Shown: in pieces, positions 9,607 through 19,188 of the stretch | Position numbering within the stretch: the stretch's first letter is position 1 | Layout: each line of letters begins with the position of its first letter | From: Gaetbulibacter_A aestuarii | Lineage (GTDB): Bacteria; Bacteroidota; Bacteroidia; Flavobacteriales; Flavobacteriaceae | Direction: 5' to 3' | DNA length: 64,000 bases | Assembly: GCF_039537665.1 (NCBI RefSeq) | Contig: NZ_BAABAY010000002.1 | Coordinates: 372,001-436,000 of the forward strand | Position numbers and translations under genes: made by a program | Notes under the pieces: generated by a model | What the model saw: only the letters and a program-made list of their open reading frames with translations | Databases searched by the model: none | Told to the model about the DNA's origin: nothing

Positions 9607-9824
9607 TAGGTAGATATTACCGTTTTTTCTTACATCACTAAAGTAGTAAATTTTGTTTAGTTGCAGTTATCCCTAATCTAATATCTCTGCCAGGGCTGCT
9701 TTTTTCCATAGGATTTGTGCTTGATCTCCGTTAATGTGTACAGTATTTAATTACGAATGACTGAAGACTAAAAACCTAAAGCTAAATTGGCTCAATATAA
9801 ATTTACTAAAATTATTTAAGGGTG

Positions 9825-10652
9825 TTAAAAAATTTCATCCAGGACCATTTCATATTGCTTTACCGTGATCTTTAATCCATGTGCTTTTAATTGCTGTATT
9901 TTAGTTTCCTGTGTTTCATCCACATTAATAATCCTGATCGTTTCTGAAACCTGTTGAATGGCTTTAAAAAGTCGTTCCCAAACGTGAGGGTCATTCTTGA
10001 AAACATCAAGCTGTGCCAAATAGTTACGTTCGGGATCAATAATGAAGTAAGCTTCCCGGTTTCCTTTAAAATGAACTTCAAAATAGTGATATGGTCCTCC
10101 TAAAAGCGTTTCTTTTTGATGGTCCCAGGAATAGCCATCCTGATTTGGTAGTTCATCCCAATTCAATTCATTCATAGCGATCTCATGTACCTCAGGTTTT
10201 AAAACTGAACTACAATTTATAATTCCGCTAAAACATGAATATTGTCGGGTTATTTCAAAACCAATTTTTTGATAGGCATGAATAGCAATGGCATTTTCTG
10301 TGATCACTTCTAGCTGACTTCTTTCAATACCATGTTTTTTTAGATCGTCTAGAGCAAAGTCATACATCATTCTTACAATACCACGTCCGCGGTATTCCGG
10401 GATAACGCCTGTTCCTGTGTTGAAGGCGGTTCGTATTCCTTGTCGGTTATCAACGGCATGAATAATAAAACCCACAAGTTTGTTGCCATCAAACATCCCG
10501 TAGGATAAGTTGAAATCAACCTTAGCGGCGGTCCAGCGCTTACGGTAATAGTCCTTTTCCAAAGGCATTTTTACAAAATAATTTTCGAAGGCCTTCAAAA
10601 AGCAATCTACAATGGTATCAAAAGCGGTGTTAGAAAGTGATTTTACAACCAT
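9825..10652 (-). CDS. GNAT family N-acetyltransferase
   Basis: A 275-residue protein. The N-terminal half is a GNAT fold with the acetyl-CoA loop VIPEYRGRGIVRMMYDFA and the later NAIAIHAYQKIGFE; the C-terminal half is a second, degenerate GNAT-like domain. I chose ATG 10652 (MVVKSLSNTAF) because it lies 2 bases after the stop of the upstream GNAT gene, whereas the longer frame runs 49 bases into that gene. The substrate is unknown. Probably translated from one message with 10655-11218. Confidence 0.83.
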   Translation of the reverse strand: MVVKSLSNTAFDTIVDCFLKAFENYFVKMPLEKDYYRKRWTAAKVDFNLSYGMFDGNKLVGFIIHAVDNRQGIRTAFNTGTGVIPEYRGRGIVRMMYDFALDDLKKHGIERSQLEVITENAIAIHAYQKIGFEITRQYSCFSGIINCSSVLKPEVHEIAMNELNWDELPNQDGYSWDHQKETLLGGPYHYFEVHFKGNREAYFIIDPERNYLAQLDVFKNDPHVWERLFKAIQQVSETIRIINVDETQETKIQQLKAHGLKITVKQYEMVLDEIF

Positions 10653-10654
10653 AA

Positions 10655-11218
10655 TTAAAAGTTGTTTTGTAAGTGCCATTCCGAATTGGTGATCCTGTAG
10701 CAAACACAGTTCTCATGCTCGGGATAAGCTGCTAATTTAGGATGCTTAAATTCTGCGAGCCTGGTCATTCCGATTTTTTTCATCACCTGTTCCGATCTGT
10801 TGTTTTGGATCGTACAAGTGGCAAAAATCTGTTTTAAATGTAAGTCTTGAAAAGCCAATTCCAAACAGCGTTGCGCCCCTTCAGTAGCATAACCTTTTCC
10901 CCATGCCGATCGTTTTAAGCGCCAGCCAATATCTGTGGCGGGGGTAAATTGTGAATTAAAAGTTTGATAGGCTAAACCGATAAATCCAATGCGTTCTCCG
11001 GTATCTTTTATTTCCGCAGCATAATAACAATGTCCGTAGGTTTTATAATGCTTTTGAAGACGGTTGATAAATTCTTCGCTTTCTTCTCGAGTCAGCGGTT
11101 TTGGAAAATGAGCCATAACCTCCGGATCAGCATTCATGGCAGCAAAATCGTCCAGATCATCCAGAGTCCATTCTCGGAAGCCTAAGCGCTCCGAAGTGAA
11201 TAAATAGTTGTTTTTCAC
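10655..11218 (-). CDS. GNAT family N-acetyltransferase, RimJ/RimL type
   Basis: A 187-residue cytoplasmic acetyltransferase. SERLGFREWTLDDLDDFAAM at the N-terminus, DIGWRLKRSAWGKGYATEGA (acetyl-CoA loop) and NNRSEQVMKKIGM near the C-terminus are typical of the RimJ/RimL-like branch, which acetylates ribosomal-protein N-termini, amino acids or drugs. Its stop is 2 bases before the next GNAT start, and its ATG is 3 bases after the stop of the upstream amidohydrolase, so the three genes look co-transcribed. The substrate cannot be read. Confidence 0.9.
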   Translation of the reverse strand: MKNNYLFTSERLGFREWTLDDLDDFAAMNADPEVMAHFPKPLTREESEEFINRLQKHYKTYGHCYYAAEIKDTGERIGFIGLAYQTFNSQFTPATDIGWRLKRSAWGKGYATEGAQRCLELAFQDLHLKQIFATCTIQNNRSEQVMKKIGMTRLAEFKHPKLAAYPEHENCVCYRITNSEWHLQNNF

Positions 11219-11221
11219 TTA

Positions 11222-12619
11222 TTAATTCGTCTTTAAGCGCTCTAAAAGATCATGTAAAGCTTTATTATCATAAACTCTGGATCGTTGTATCACGGTGTTC
11301 ACGTTTCGTGTATTTCGAATATCATCCAGCGGATTTTCATCTAAAATCAGAAGATCAGCAACTTTTCCGCTTGAAACACTACCGTAATAAGCTTCCTGAT
11401 CAAAGAATTTAGGACCGTTAACAAAGGAAGTTTTTAAGGCTTGGGCAGGGGATAGGCCATCTTTCACCAACATTTCCAATTCGCTATGAAGGGAGGATCC
11501 CGGATAAACATAGGAGTTGAAGGCACCGCAATCTGAACCTGCCAAAATTGGTAAACCTGAATTATAAGCAGGAAGTACCATGGCATTGAACATGCGTTCC
11601 ATATCTTCAAAGGAGGTCTGGCCCTCCGGAGAGCGTCGTTTGGCGGAGGCTATCCGACCGTCATAGGTTTTAATAATGCCAGAACCAATAATAGCCAACA
11701 AACTATCAGAACTATGATCTTTTGTTGCGAGATTTTCTAAAACTTTACCGATATAAACCGTTGGGGTTACAAACAAGCCTTTTGATGCTGCTTCATCCAT
11801 AAAGGGTTTCACCATATTTGGATCATGTGTTTCTACCAAAGACCCGATGGCTCTGTAACCGATGTTGAGATTCCGGATGCTATCACCAATAGGTGAGGTC
11901 ACGGGTAGAAAATAGTACATGTGCTCTACGCCATCCAAACCCAGATCCATAGCTTTTCGAATATCAGCGCTTAAAGGCATGTGGCCGGTCACTTTCAAAC
12001 CGCGTTTTTCCGCTTCGCGGATAATTTCATAATAGACCTCCGGGGTTAAACTGCCGTCATAGGTTTTAACAAAGTCTACATGAATACTCTCGAGAGAATC
12101 CAGAGCTTTACTTACCTCGTTCTTATTATGCAACGCAATAGAACCTGCCCACGCCGGTCTTGGTCCGTCGAGTTTTGGTCCGGCAGTAAAAATATTTGGT
12201 CCTTCAAGAAGGCCTTTTTGAATGCTATCCTTCCAGGCCATAACTGAAGGAGCAAGATCGCCACCGCAGTCGCGAACGGTGGTAATACCTTCTGCTAAAA
12301 ACAGCTTCAGTAAATTTCGGTTTTCTCCAATCAGCCTATCACCGCCACGAAAATGCACATGATTGTCCCAAAGACCCGGCATCACAAATTTATTTTGAGC
12401 GTCAATGGTTTTTGCTGCGTCGTATTGACCCAACTCTGCCATCGATGCAACCGATCTAATGGTGTCGTTAGAAATGCTTATCAGTTGATCCGGAATTGTA
12501 GTACCATTTTCAACATCAATTACAGAAGCATTGGTGATAAGAATATCGGTTTTTGTTTTTGAAGGTTGACAGGAAATTGCCATAATAATCAGGCCAAGAA
12601 GGAAATAAAAATTTTTCAT
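11222..12619 (-). CDS. amidohydrolase-family lipoprotein (imidazolonepropionase-like)
   Basis: A 465-residue exported metal-dependent hydrolase with a lipoprotein signal (AISC, Cys17). The amidohydrolase barrel is intact: HVH (87 and 89), the likely carbamylated Lys in FVKTYDG, single His residues in GHMPL and VEHMYYF, and the Asp in GSDCGAF. C-terminal ADLLILDENPLDDI closes the beta-sandwich. Relatives hydrolyse cyclic amides or dipeptides (prolidase-like), so peptide or amide scavenging at the cell surface is plausible. A TACTATTTTAT motif lies just upstream on the coding strand. Confidence 0.87.
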   Translation of the reverse strand: MKNFYFLLGLIIMAISCQPSKTKTDILITNASVIDVENGTTIPDQLISISNDTIRSVASMAELGQYDAAKTIDAQNKFVMPGLWDNHVHFRGGDRLIGENRNLLKLFLAEGITTVRDCGGDLAPSVMAWKDSIQKGLLEGPNIFTAGPKLDGPRPAWAGSIALHNKNEVSKALDSLESIHVDFVKTYDGSLTPEVYYEIIREAEKRGLKVTGHMPLSADIRKAMDLGLDGVEHMYYFLPVTSPIGDSIRNLNIGYRAIGSLVETHDPNMVKPFMDEAASKGLFVTPTVYIGKVLENLATKDHSSDSLLAIIGSGIIKTYDGRIASAKRRSPEGQTSFEDMERMFNAMVLPAYNSGLPILAGSDCGAFNSYVYPGSSLHSELEMLVKDGLSPAQALKTSFVNGPKFFDQEAYYGSVSSGKVADLLILDENPLDDIRNTRNVNTVIQRSRVYDNKALHDLLERLKTN

Positions 12620-12657
12620 GAAAGGAAAATAAAATAGTAGAAATAAAGATACAATAT

Positions 12658-13515
12658 TTAAATCAGCGTAACTAAACCCTGAAAGGATTGCACTTTTGTT
12701 TTAGGAATAAAAATATAATCACAGGCATCAATATCGGAATGAATACCGATGGCTTGTATTTCTAAAACCCCGGATAATTTACCATTACTTTTAATGATTC
12801 GAAACATTGAATACTCTAAATTTTGTATGATGCTCTGAACCTCTTTTTGATTCTTATAGCGCTTGACTTCCTTCTTTTCATCATAAACAGGTAAAATTTC
12901 AATAATTATGATTGGAAGATAGCTGGCAATTTCTTTTTCAAAACTTTTGATCACCTGTAATTCTGAACCTTCAACGTCGATTTTTAAAATAGACATTTCT
13001 TTAAAATCAATATGCTCTCTCAGGACATTAACATGAAAAGCCGGAACCAATTCCTGGTGAAACATGTTATTTTGCCTATAATCCGGAATTATAGTTGCCG
13101 AGGCGTCATCCGCACTGTCATTGTAAAAATGTAAAGATTCCAATTGTGTTTGATCCGATACCGCAACGGGAACAATTTGGGTATTCTCGATCTTATTAGT
13201 TTTTATTAATTGATGCAAATAAAAAATACAACCGGGGTTCGGTTCGAAGCCAATGTACTTAATTTTGGGATCAATGCTCTTCATTTTCAGTAGTGTTTGT
13301 CCAATATTGGCACCAACATCTATCATTTTATGTCCGGCAATTGGGTGGATTATTTTCAAGAGTTCCAACATCCAGGGATCATTTAAGTTTCTGTGTGAAA
13401 TACCCAAACCATGAATAACAGGAACTTTATATTTGATATTATCGATCTTTAGACTAAAGGTGAAATTAAATTTTACCAGAATTTTTTTTAGAAATGAATG
13501 CAGAGGCTTTATCAT
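12658..13515 (-). CDS. FkbM family methyltransferase
   Basis: A 285-residue SAM-dependent methyltransferase. MIDVGANIGQT (from about residue 64) is the SAM-binding motif I, YIGFEPNP the acidic ribose-binding loop, and ILKIDVEGSELQVIKSF the FkbM family signature. No membrane segment is evident. Members usually O-methylate sugars or glycolipids. It stands alone between the amidohydrolase and DUF1801 genes, so the substrate is not suggested by context. Confidence 0.9.
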   Translation of the reverse strand: MIKPLHSFLKKILVKFNFTFSLKIDNIKYKVPVIHGLGISHRNLNDPWMLELLKIIHPIAGHKMIDVGANIGQTLLKMKSIDPKIKYIGFEPNPGCIFYLHQLIKTNKIENTQIVPVAVSDQTQLESLHFYNDSADDASATIIPDYRQNNMFHQELVPAFHVNVLREHIDFKEMSILKIDVEGSELQVIKSFEKEIASYLPIIIIEILPVYDEKKEVKRYKNQKEVQSIIQNLEYSMFRIIKSNGKLSGVLEIQAIGIHSDIDACDYIFIPKTKVQSFQGLVTLI

Positions 13516-13638
13516 ATTAGAATACCCGGTAAACTCAGTTTAATCAGACTTTTTTGATTTAGTTTAATGCATTTAAAGATACTATTTTTTGCTCAGGTTA
13601 AGCATGTTTAAAAAGAACTGCCTGGGTTTCCCGACTCA

Positions 13639-13998
13639 TTATTTCACACTATTCAGCCGAAATTTTACCATATCAGTTATAAGAGCGTAGGGAATAGGCT
13701 TATTAATGGGAAACTGTACAGAACCTTTTCCTTGTTTATAACTTGAAAGTCTCGATTGAAAAGCCTCATGCGTTTTAGGTGTTGCAAAAAAACCAATATG
13801 CTTTTTAAAAGCACCAAAATATACCAGAGGTTTTTTATTGAGCTTATAAACCGGCATGCCGTAGGAAATACTTTCTATCGCTTCGGGAGCATGCTCTAAA
13901 ATGGTTTTTCGAATGTTTTCCAAAACTGGCTGAAGCGTATCGGGTTGCATCTGGATATAAGCATCAACGGTTTTTATGGAAGTATTCATTCGTGGCAT
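13639..13998 (-). CDS. DUF1801 family protein (YdhG-like)
   Basis: A small cytoplasmic protein of about 119 residues with the DUF1801 pattern: TVDAYI at the N-terminus, ESISYGMPVYKLNKKPLVYF in the middle, HIGFFATP, and a terminal KFRL. The fold is linked to frataxin-like iron binding in some relatives, but the role here is unknown. The open frame begins at a TTG (14007); ATG 13998 or 13989 is more likely, and the latter gives the family-typical MNTSIKTVDAYI. Confidence 0.8.
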   Translation of the reverse strand: MPRMNTSIKTVDAYIQMQPDTLQPVLENIRKTILEHAPEAIESISYGMPVYKLNKKPLVYFGAFKKHIGFFATPKTHEAFQSRLSSYKQGKGSVQFPINKPIPYALITDMVKFRLNSVK

Positions 13999-14018
13999 AA
14001 CAAACAAGCTTTAAAAAT

Positions 14019-14432
14019 TTAATCAGTTGGATCCAATACTGCTCTCATTTGCATCCGTTGCAAGGAAAACGTATCGCTTTGATCGTTCAGAAAATCGATA
14101 ATGACAATAGTTTTATGGGCGAGTTCATTTTTATCAATATCGGTAACAATTTTGGAAAAGGCATCATTCGTAACTAGCGTAAATAATAATTCCGATAATT
14201 TTTCTAAGGCTGAAGGATGTAGATTTTCAGCATTTTCTAAAAGATCTTTATCACCCATTTTTGAAAGATCCCTTAAAGTAAAACCGAACTCCTTTTGAAT
14301 CGTAGAATCAATGTCCGGTAGGGTTTCATTTGCATTTTTGGAGCTTAAACCACCCACTTGTTCTATTAAACCGGTTAGCAATAACACGAGCTTTTTCAGT
14401 TCACGTTCCATAAAATCTTTTTCGAGGCCCAT
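14019..14432 (-). CDS. hypothetical helical protein
   Basis: A 137-residue acidic, Leu-rich, predicted all-helical cytoplasmic protein. I recognise no family. It contains KLVLLLTGLIEQVGG near the N-terminus and a mid-region rich in Leu, Glu and Asn that could form a helical repeat or coiled coil. It lies 20 bases upstream of the DUF1801 gene on the same strand and may share its transcript. Normal codon use and the clean ATG support a real gene. Confidence 0.6.
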   Translation of the reverse strand: MGLEKDFMERELKKLVLLLTGLIEQVGGLSSKNANETLPDIDSTIQKEFGFTLRDLSKMGDKDLLENAENLHPSALEKLSELLFTLVTNDAFSKIVTDIDKNELAHKTIVIIDFLNDQSDTFSLQRMQMRAVLDPTD

Positions 14433-14473
14433 GATTTTATAACTAAGTGTATCAAAGGTACAAAGATTATGAA

Positions 14474-14599
14474 TTAATCTGACTTCATTTCCTGATCAAT
14501 AAAGTCATTGAGGTTCTCAATCATGATAATCGCCTTTTTGTATTCAGCTAACAGATGCTGGTTATTGAAGAGCGATAGTACAAATGCGTTCTTAAGGGT
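14474..14599 (-). pseudogene. possible gene remnant in intergenic gap
   Basis: The 218-base gap between two genes holds an open frame of about 40 codons without a start codon. It ends in a protein-like helical stretch (AEYKKAIIMIENLNDFID, then QEMKSD and a stop). The amino-acid pattern looks like the C-terminus of a real helical protein, so this may be the tail of a decayed gene. The evidence is weak; it could be chance. Confidence 0.22.
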
Positions 14600-14650
14600 T
14601 TAACCTTTCAGTCCCGTATTTTATGTTCCATATTTTAAAAGATGACATGC

Positions 14651-15937
14651 TTAGAACTCATTAACCTTAGCTTTCACAACGCCCAGAGTAAGCCTGTTTC
14701 TTAAGCGCTGGAATGGTTGTTCAATAAAAATATACATCAAACTCGATACGATGAGTATGATCACTATAGTGATGATGCCGTTTAAAACAATAATCTCCCA
14801 ATCTGACAGGGTAGAATTTTTAAAAAATTCTGCGGCTTTGGGGTAATACCAAATCATCAGCATTTCACTGAATAAATAAGCGGAATAGGATATTTGCGCA
14901 ATGGGATAAAAGAATTTTAGGGATAAAAACCGATTTACAGGTTTAATCGCAAAACTTTGAGAGTAAATGCATGCCATGATCAGGTAGGCTACGGCATAAC
15001 AAAAGACTTCCCGGTGTAAAACCTCATACCAGGTACCCACCCAGGCCGGTAAATGGTAGAATATGGAGTTTTCTAAAGCAATGGATTGCCCTAATTTTAT
15101 ATTTGAAATAAAGAAGAAAACAACGAGTGAAACGATAATAAGAATCGCATTTAAGGTTCTTTTCGACGTAAAAAATTGAAGCACCCTATCCCTGTAATAT
15201 ACATTTAAATAAGCGGTTATAATACCCGCGAGCAGGCCACCATACCTCAAATGAGTGAGCATGTAATAATCCCAAAACCAGGTAAGCCAACCTTCACTCG
15301 GGTAGGGGTTATTAAAGGGTATGGAAAAATTTAAGATATCTGCGGAATAGTAATAGGTTAAGGCGATAGGAATAATAGCTGAAATTAAGAACAACAGGTA
15401 TTTCCGTTTGAACAAGGGCAAAATAAAAGCAATAAGAAACGGGGTTACGATATAGAATTGCTCTTCGATGGCCAGCGACCAGGTCCATGGGACGTACGAT
15501 CCTGTAACATAGTTGTTAATGTACAATAAATTGATCCAGGCGTCCTGCCAGTTGTGCAGTGGGGTGCCTTTGAGGAAATAAATACCCAGGATCATGGAGA
15601 ACACATATACTGGGATCAACCGGAAAAACCTACGGGTGTAGAATTTTTTAAAATTGATCTTAGCGTTTTTCTTGAATTCTTTAAAAAGAATGGTTCCGAT
15701 CAAAAAACCACTGATCACAAAGAACAGATCCACGCCCAGGTCGCCACGCGTGATCCATGCCAATAGTGGAAAGTCGGCAATACTTTGTGTGGTTTCAGGA
15801 AAAACATTGAGTTGAAAGAACCAAACGTGTAGGATGATCACCCATAAAATAGCGATGGCCCTAATGCCGTCGATAACTTTATAATTTTGTTCAGGTCGGT
15901 TAAAAAGATTTGAGAATGAATTTTTTAAATGTTCCAT
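14651..15937 (-). CDS. acyltransferase 3 family membrane protein (OafA/YrhL type)
   Basis: A 428-residue inner-membrane protein with about ten hydrophobic segments. The N-terminal YKVIDGIRAIAILWVIILHV (catalytic-type His in TM1), DLGVDLFFVISGFLIG and FYTRRFFRLIPVY are hallmarks of the acyltransferase-3 family, which O-acetylates or acylates surface sugars, peptidoglycan or lipids. WSLAIEEQFY in the middle is also a family motif. It is monocistronic and its acceptor is unknown; the FkbM methyltransferase 1.1 kb away could act on the same glycan, which is only a guess. Confidence 0.93.
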   Translation of the reverse strand: MEHLKNSFSNLFNRPEQNYKVIDGIRAIAILWVIILHVWFFQLNVFPETTQSIADFPLLAWITRGDLGVDLFFVISGFLIGTILFKEFKKNAKINFKKFYTRRFFRLIPVYVFSMILGIYFLKGTPLHNWQDAWINLLYINNYVTGSYVPWTWSLAIEEQFYIVTPFLIAFILPLFKRKYLLFLISAIIPIALTYYYSADILNFSIPFNNPYPSEGWLTWFWDYYMLTHLRYGGLLAGIITAYLNVYYRDRVLQFFTSKRTLNAILIIVSLVVFFFISNIKLGQSIALENSIFYHLPAWVGTWYEVLHREVFCYAVAYLIMACIYSQSFAIKPVNRFLSLKFFYPIAQISYSAYLFSEMLMIWYYPKAAEFFKNSTLSDWEIIVLNGIITIVIILIVSSLMYIFIEQPFQRLRNRLTLGVVKAKVNEF

Positions 15938-16030
15938 TCTGAAGGTTTTGGTGGTTCGTTAAAATAAAGAATAACAATAAGTTACAACTTCAAGTTACTA
16001 ATGTATGAAATAAATTTGGAATCTCCGGGA

Positions 16031-16801
16031 TCAAGGTTCATATTCAAACTGCAACCAAAGCTGATCGTTATAGAAGATCGCCTCTGTAAAGCTATTGGGT
16101 AAAAGGGTGTAATTGTAATTCACAATGCTTGGGCCACTATTAAAATAAGTCACTGAGCCCGTTGGGATATTTTTACTTAAGGATTGCCACAACAAAAAGT
16201 CGTATTCAAAAGCATACAACTCACTAGAATTAGGAAAGGTGCTGTTGAAAGTATTTTCTTTTGAAAGATCATAGGTAACCTCGGTGGTGTATTGTGGGGT
16301 ACTGGTTTGCCCGTACCATCTCACTTGTACCGGATTATTATCCTGCTAGGTAAATGCCATGGTATTATAAACTGAGATATCATCGGGCCCGTAATAATCG
16401 ATCTTTTCCAGCGTGCCATTGCGGTATACAAAGTACTTACGACCTTCATAATAGAGGTTGTTTTGGTCGCTTCGCCATTGCCTTTTCACTAGAATTTTTC
16501 CCGCACTGTTGGTTTGGTAAACATCGCGAACCAAAAGCTTTCCGGTACTTAACCTATAAAATTCCCGAAGGGCGATATACCCCCGAGGCGTATATTCAAA
16601 AATGATCTTTTCATCGTTGAAGGCAGACGTAAGTTCTGTAAGTAAGCCATCCTGATACGTAGCTTCGTAGGTTCCCAGACCAATGGGGTCGCCGTAAATA
16701 ATTCGGGCAAGGATCACCGATTCCGTTAAACTTTCATTGCTCCTGGAGCAGGAAAAAGTTATCAGGAAAAGCAGCAATATGAGTCGATGGTGGTGATGCA
16801 T
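16031..16801 (-). pseudogene. lipoprotein gene interrupted by an in-frame TAG
   Basis: Two same-frame segments form one protein of about 256 codons: 16346-16801 (signal ending in TFSC, then beta-rich sequence) and 16031-16345. The only interruption is TAG at 16346-16348 between AFT and QDNNPVQ; reading continues without a frameshift to the end. Length, lipobox and beta-strand repeat character resemble the lipoproteins at 19189-19956 and 20867-21700, including a late LSKNI stretch that parallels LSKTI in the first. The gene is probably inactivated or truncated; a sequencing error at one base or TAG read-through would also explain it. Confidence 0.75.
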
Positions 16802-16924
16802 AAACTTTCAGACCGTTTTGAATATATAAGGGCTTGAATACTAAATTACTAAAAATAAATTAGGGCTTGAGTAACAAGGATTATACGATCGTTTAAATTG
16901 AAGAATTATGGCTTCGTTAATTTT

Positions 16925-17401
16925 TTAAATTTTATTCCATTCCCAAATACCATATTTCAATGCCGTAGGAAGCTTAAAACCACAACGTTTAAGCGTTAGC
17001 ATAATATTGCCCCGGTGATGGGCCTCATGATGAATGAAATAGCCTAAAAGCGGCACCACACCACGTTTGAATCCTTTGACTTTCCCATCATTTTCAATAC
17101 TATTTTTGAACATTTGAGCCACGAGATCGGCGGTTTCTGTGTGGCATTCGATTAACATGGCTATTGACTTCGGATCACCGGCTTTTATCGTATTTAAATG
17201 AGCAACTAGAGTTTTATCAAAACCTTCCAATTTCCAGAAACGTACATTATACATATGCGCCAGTTGATGCCCAACCGTGCCGCCACCGCGTGGTGATGTG
17301 GTCATTTTCAGAGCCTCTTCCGTCAGGTTGTTCAAAAGAATCAAATTGGTGCGATGGTTTATGTACCAGGTGTCTATGATCTGTTGTTCGATGGCATTCA
17401 T
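16925..17401 (-). CDS. DinB superfamily protein
   Basis: A 158-residue four-helix-bundle protein with the DinB/YfiT metal-binding His pattern: H45 and H49 in VGHQLAHM and the H124-H129 cluster in HHEAHHRGN. Members are thiol- or damage-linked metalloproteins with varied transferase roles; this is not the DinB polymerase. It is 23 bases downstream of the VOC gene on the same strand, so the two may be co-transcribed. The substrate is unknown. Confidence 0.88.
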   Translation of the reverse strand: MNAIEQQIIDTWYINHRTNLILLNNLTEEALKMTTSPRGGGTVGHQLAHMYNVRFWKLEGFDKTLVAHLNTIKAGDPKSIAMLIECHTETADLVAQMFKNSIENDGKVKGFKRGVVPLLGYFIHHEAHHRGNIMLTLKRCGFKLPTALKYGIWEWNKI

Positions 17402-17424
17402 AGGAAATTATTTTTTTAAATTCA

Positions 17425-17781
17425 CTAAATAGGTTGTCCAAAGGTCAACAGATTTTTATCCGGGTCGAGAATGGAGAATTCCTTTTGATTCCAGGGCTTG
17501 ATCTCCAATTTTCCATGGGGATGTATTTCCGTATTTCTTTGAAGCAAGGCGTGATAAAACCCGTCAATATCGTTGGTTCGGATATAGACTTGCCCGTAAT
17601 TTTCATTCGGGTTCAAGTCTCTAAATTCGAAGAAATGGATTTGGATCTGGTCTTTTTCCATCATCAGGTAGCCGTCAAAGTTGGAACTTCCAAATGTTTT
17701 AAACCCCAATTGTTTTGCGTAATAATCTCGCGTAACACGTTTGTCACGCATGGGTAATTTCGGGTGGATGTGAGTGAGCAT
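17425..17781 (-). CDS. VOC family protein (bleomycin-resistance/glyoxalase fold)
   Basis: A 118-residue single-domain VOC protein. The paired beta-alpha-beta-beta-beta modules are visible as PKLPMRDKRVTRDYYAKQLG and VYIRTNDIDGFYHAL, with the C-terminal EFSILDPDKNLLTFGQ typical of bleomycin-resistance-like members. Such proteins bind or modify small hydrophobic molecules. A promoter-like CTAAGGTAGTTAAAAATTAG motif lies about 47 bases upstream, similar to the element shared by other genes of this region. Confidence 0.87.
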   Translation of the reverse strand: MLTHIHPKLPMRDKRVTRDYYAKQLGFKTFGSSNFDGYLMMEKDQIQIHFFEFRDLNPNENYGQVYIRTNDIDGFYHALLQRNTEIHPHGKLEIKPWNQKEFSILDPDKNLLTFGQPI

Positions 17782-17879
17782 GGTTCTTAAATTTAGTTTC
17801 CTTCAGGGGGTTAATTGACCTGTGAAACTAAGGTAGTTAAAAATTAGTTTCGAATTTTTAGAAACTTCGCCAAACCCGG

Positions 17880-18521
17880 TTATTCATCCTCACAAAGACT
17901 TAAAGTAATGACCCGACCCTTAGAATTAGCGATATATTTAATACCACCTTCATCCAGATAGGCATTTTCTTTTCGGCCCGAGGTGTGCCACATCACATAG
18001 CCAAAATCACATTTACCCATATGGCCATTTTCAAATTCTCTTTTGGCTATGACCCTGACGGCATCCCAATATTTTTCTCTGGAATGACCAAAAAAGATCA
18101 CGGGATTAAATTCATCAGGCAATTTGCGTTTGTAATACTTTTTGATTCTATTTAAACTGGGGTATCCAACCGAATTACACAAATCCATTAGATTTTCTGT
18201 GAACTTATCGTCAGACGGGTGAATAAAATCTTCCCAAATACTCCGGGCAAGATCAGATTTAAAATTTGTTGAAATTATATAGTTTACACGATCTGTTTCG
18301 CTTTTCAGGTTTTCAATACTGTCGGTAACTGATTTATCAAATGTTTTATACAGCAGATATTCCCGAAGCGCCTGATCGTATTGGTAATTAAATACTAATT
18401 GTTCTACAATGGTATCTATTTTTTGTTCGAACCTTTTTTCGGTGAGATCAGGACTTTCTTGTGCATAGTTGAGGTTTACAATGAATCCGAGAAACAGGAT
18501 GAATAGGGTATTTTTATGCAT
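17880..18521 (-). CDS. hypothetical exported protein
   Basis: A 213-residue protein with a cleavable signal peptide (hydrophobic core followed by NYAQ) and no lipobox. The rest is mixed helical and charged. The C-terminal part contains KCDFGYVMWHTSGRKENAY and ends in LSLCEDE. I do not recognise a domain. It sits in a run of small secreted proteins and lipoproteins of one orientation. Confidence 0.65.
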   Translation of the reverse strand: MHKNTLFILFLGFIVNLNYAQESPDLTEKRFEQKIDTIVEQLVFNYQYDQALREYLLYKTFDKSVTDSIENLKSETDRVNYIISTNFKSDLARSIWEDFIHPSDDKFTENLMDLCNSVGYPSLNRIKKYYKRKLPDEFNPVIFFGHSREKYWDAVRVIAKREFENGHMGKCDFGYVMWHTSGRKENAYLDEGGIKYIANSKGRVITLSLCEDE

Positions 18522-18550
18522 TTATGAAAATTGTTTTATTGCCGATTAAT

Positions 18551-19033
18551 TTATTCTGTTTTAGCTTTTATCTGATTTAAGATCCAATCGATTTCACCTA
18601 AGAAAGAATCTTTATTTTCTTTAATTAAATGCTGACTATCTGTACTCAGGTTTTCGGGATCAGAAATCAATCGTTTCCAAAGTAGGTAATGGGGAACTTT
18701 CGATCTTAAATAATACCCAATATCAGATGTTGCGAGGACATATTGTTTTCCTTTAAGCACATAAACTTTGTCATAATCAAAAGCCCCGGAAATTTCACTA
18801 TTTAACAGCCCCATAACCGCTGCTTCTATTCGGTTACTGGTTTCAATGATTTCGAAAATACCGTCGTTATCAAGATCTCTTATACAATATGAATTTACGA
18901 GAACACCTTCGTGACCCGGTGAATTCGATTTTAATTCAGAGATCGTTTTTTCAATTAATTGGATGTTATTCTGGGAGAAACAGGTCCAAATTAAATTTAT
19001 GCCAAGTATAAAAGTCAAAATCCATTTTTTCAT
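18551..19033 (-). CDS. hypothetical exported protein
   Basis: A 160-residue protein with an N-terminal signal peptide (hydrophobic run ending TCFS). The mature part includes NSYCIRDLDNDGIFEIIETS, a DxDNDG motif resembling the calcium-binding loops of FG-GAP or VCBS repeats, and a helical C-terminus. It probably shares a transcript with the next gene, 29 bases downstream. No function is claimed. Confidence 0.65.
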   Translation of the reverse strand: MKKWILTFILGINLIWTCFSQNNIQLIEKTISELKSNSPGHEGVLVNSYCIRDLDNDGIFEIIETSNRIEAAVMGLLNSEISGAFDYDKVYVLKGKQYVLATSDIGYYLRSKVPHYLLWKRLISDPENLSTDSQHLIKENKDSFLGEIDWILNQIKAKTE

Positions 19034-19188
19034 ATGTTTTGTTACAATTGGATTGTTTTAGATTGATTTATGAATTTTGATGGAAATTATGAAGTAAAAA
19101 AAAATAACTTAAAAGATTAAGAATCCCATCAGGTCGGACTCTAAATAATCTATTTATTTTAGGTTTTTGTCGTGTAAATCCTTTTTTA

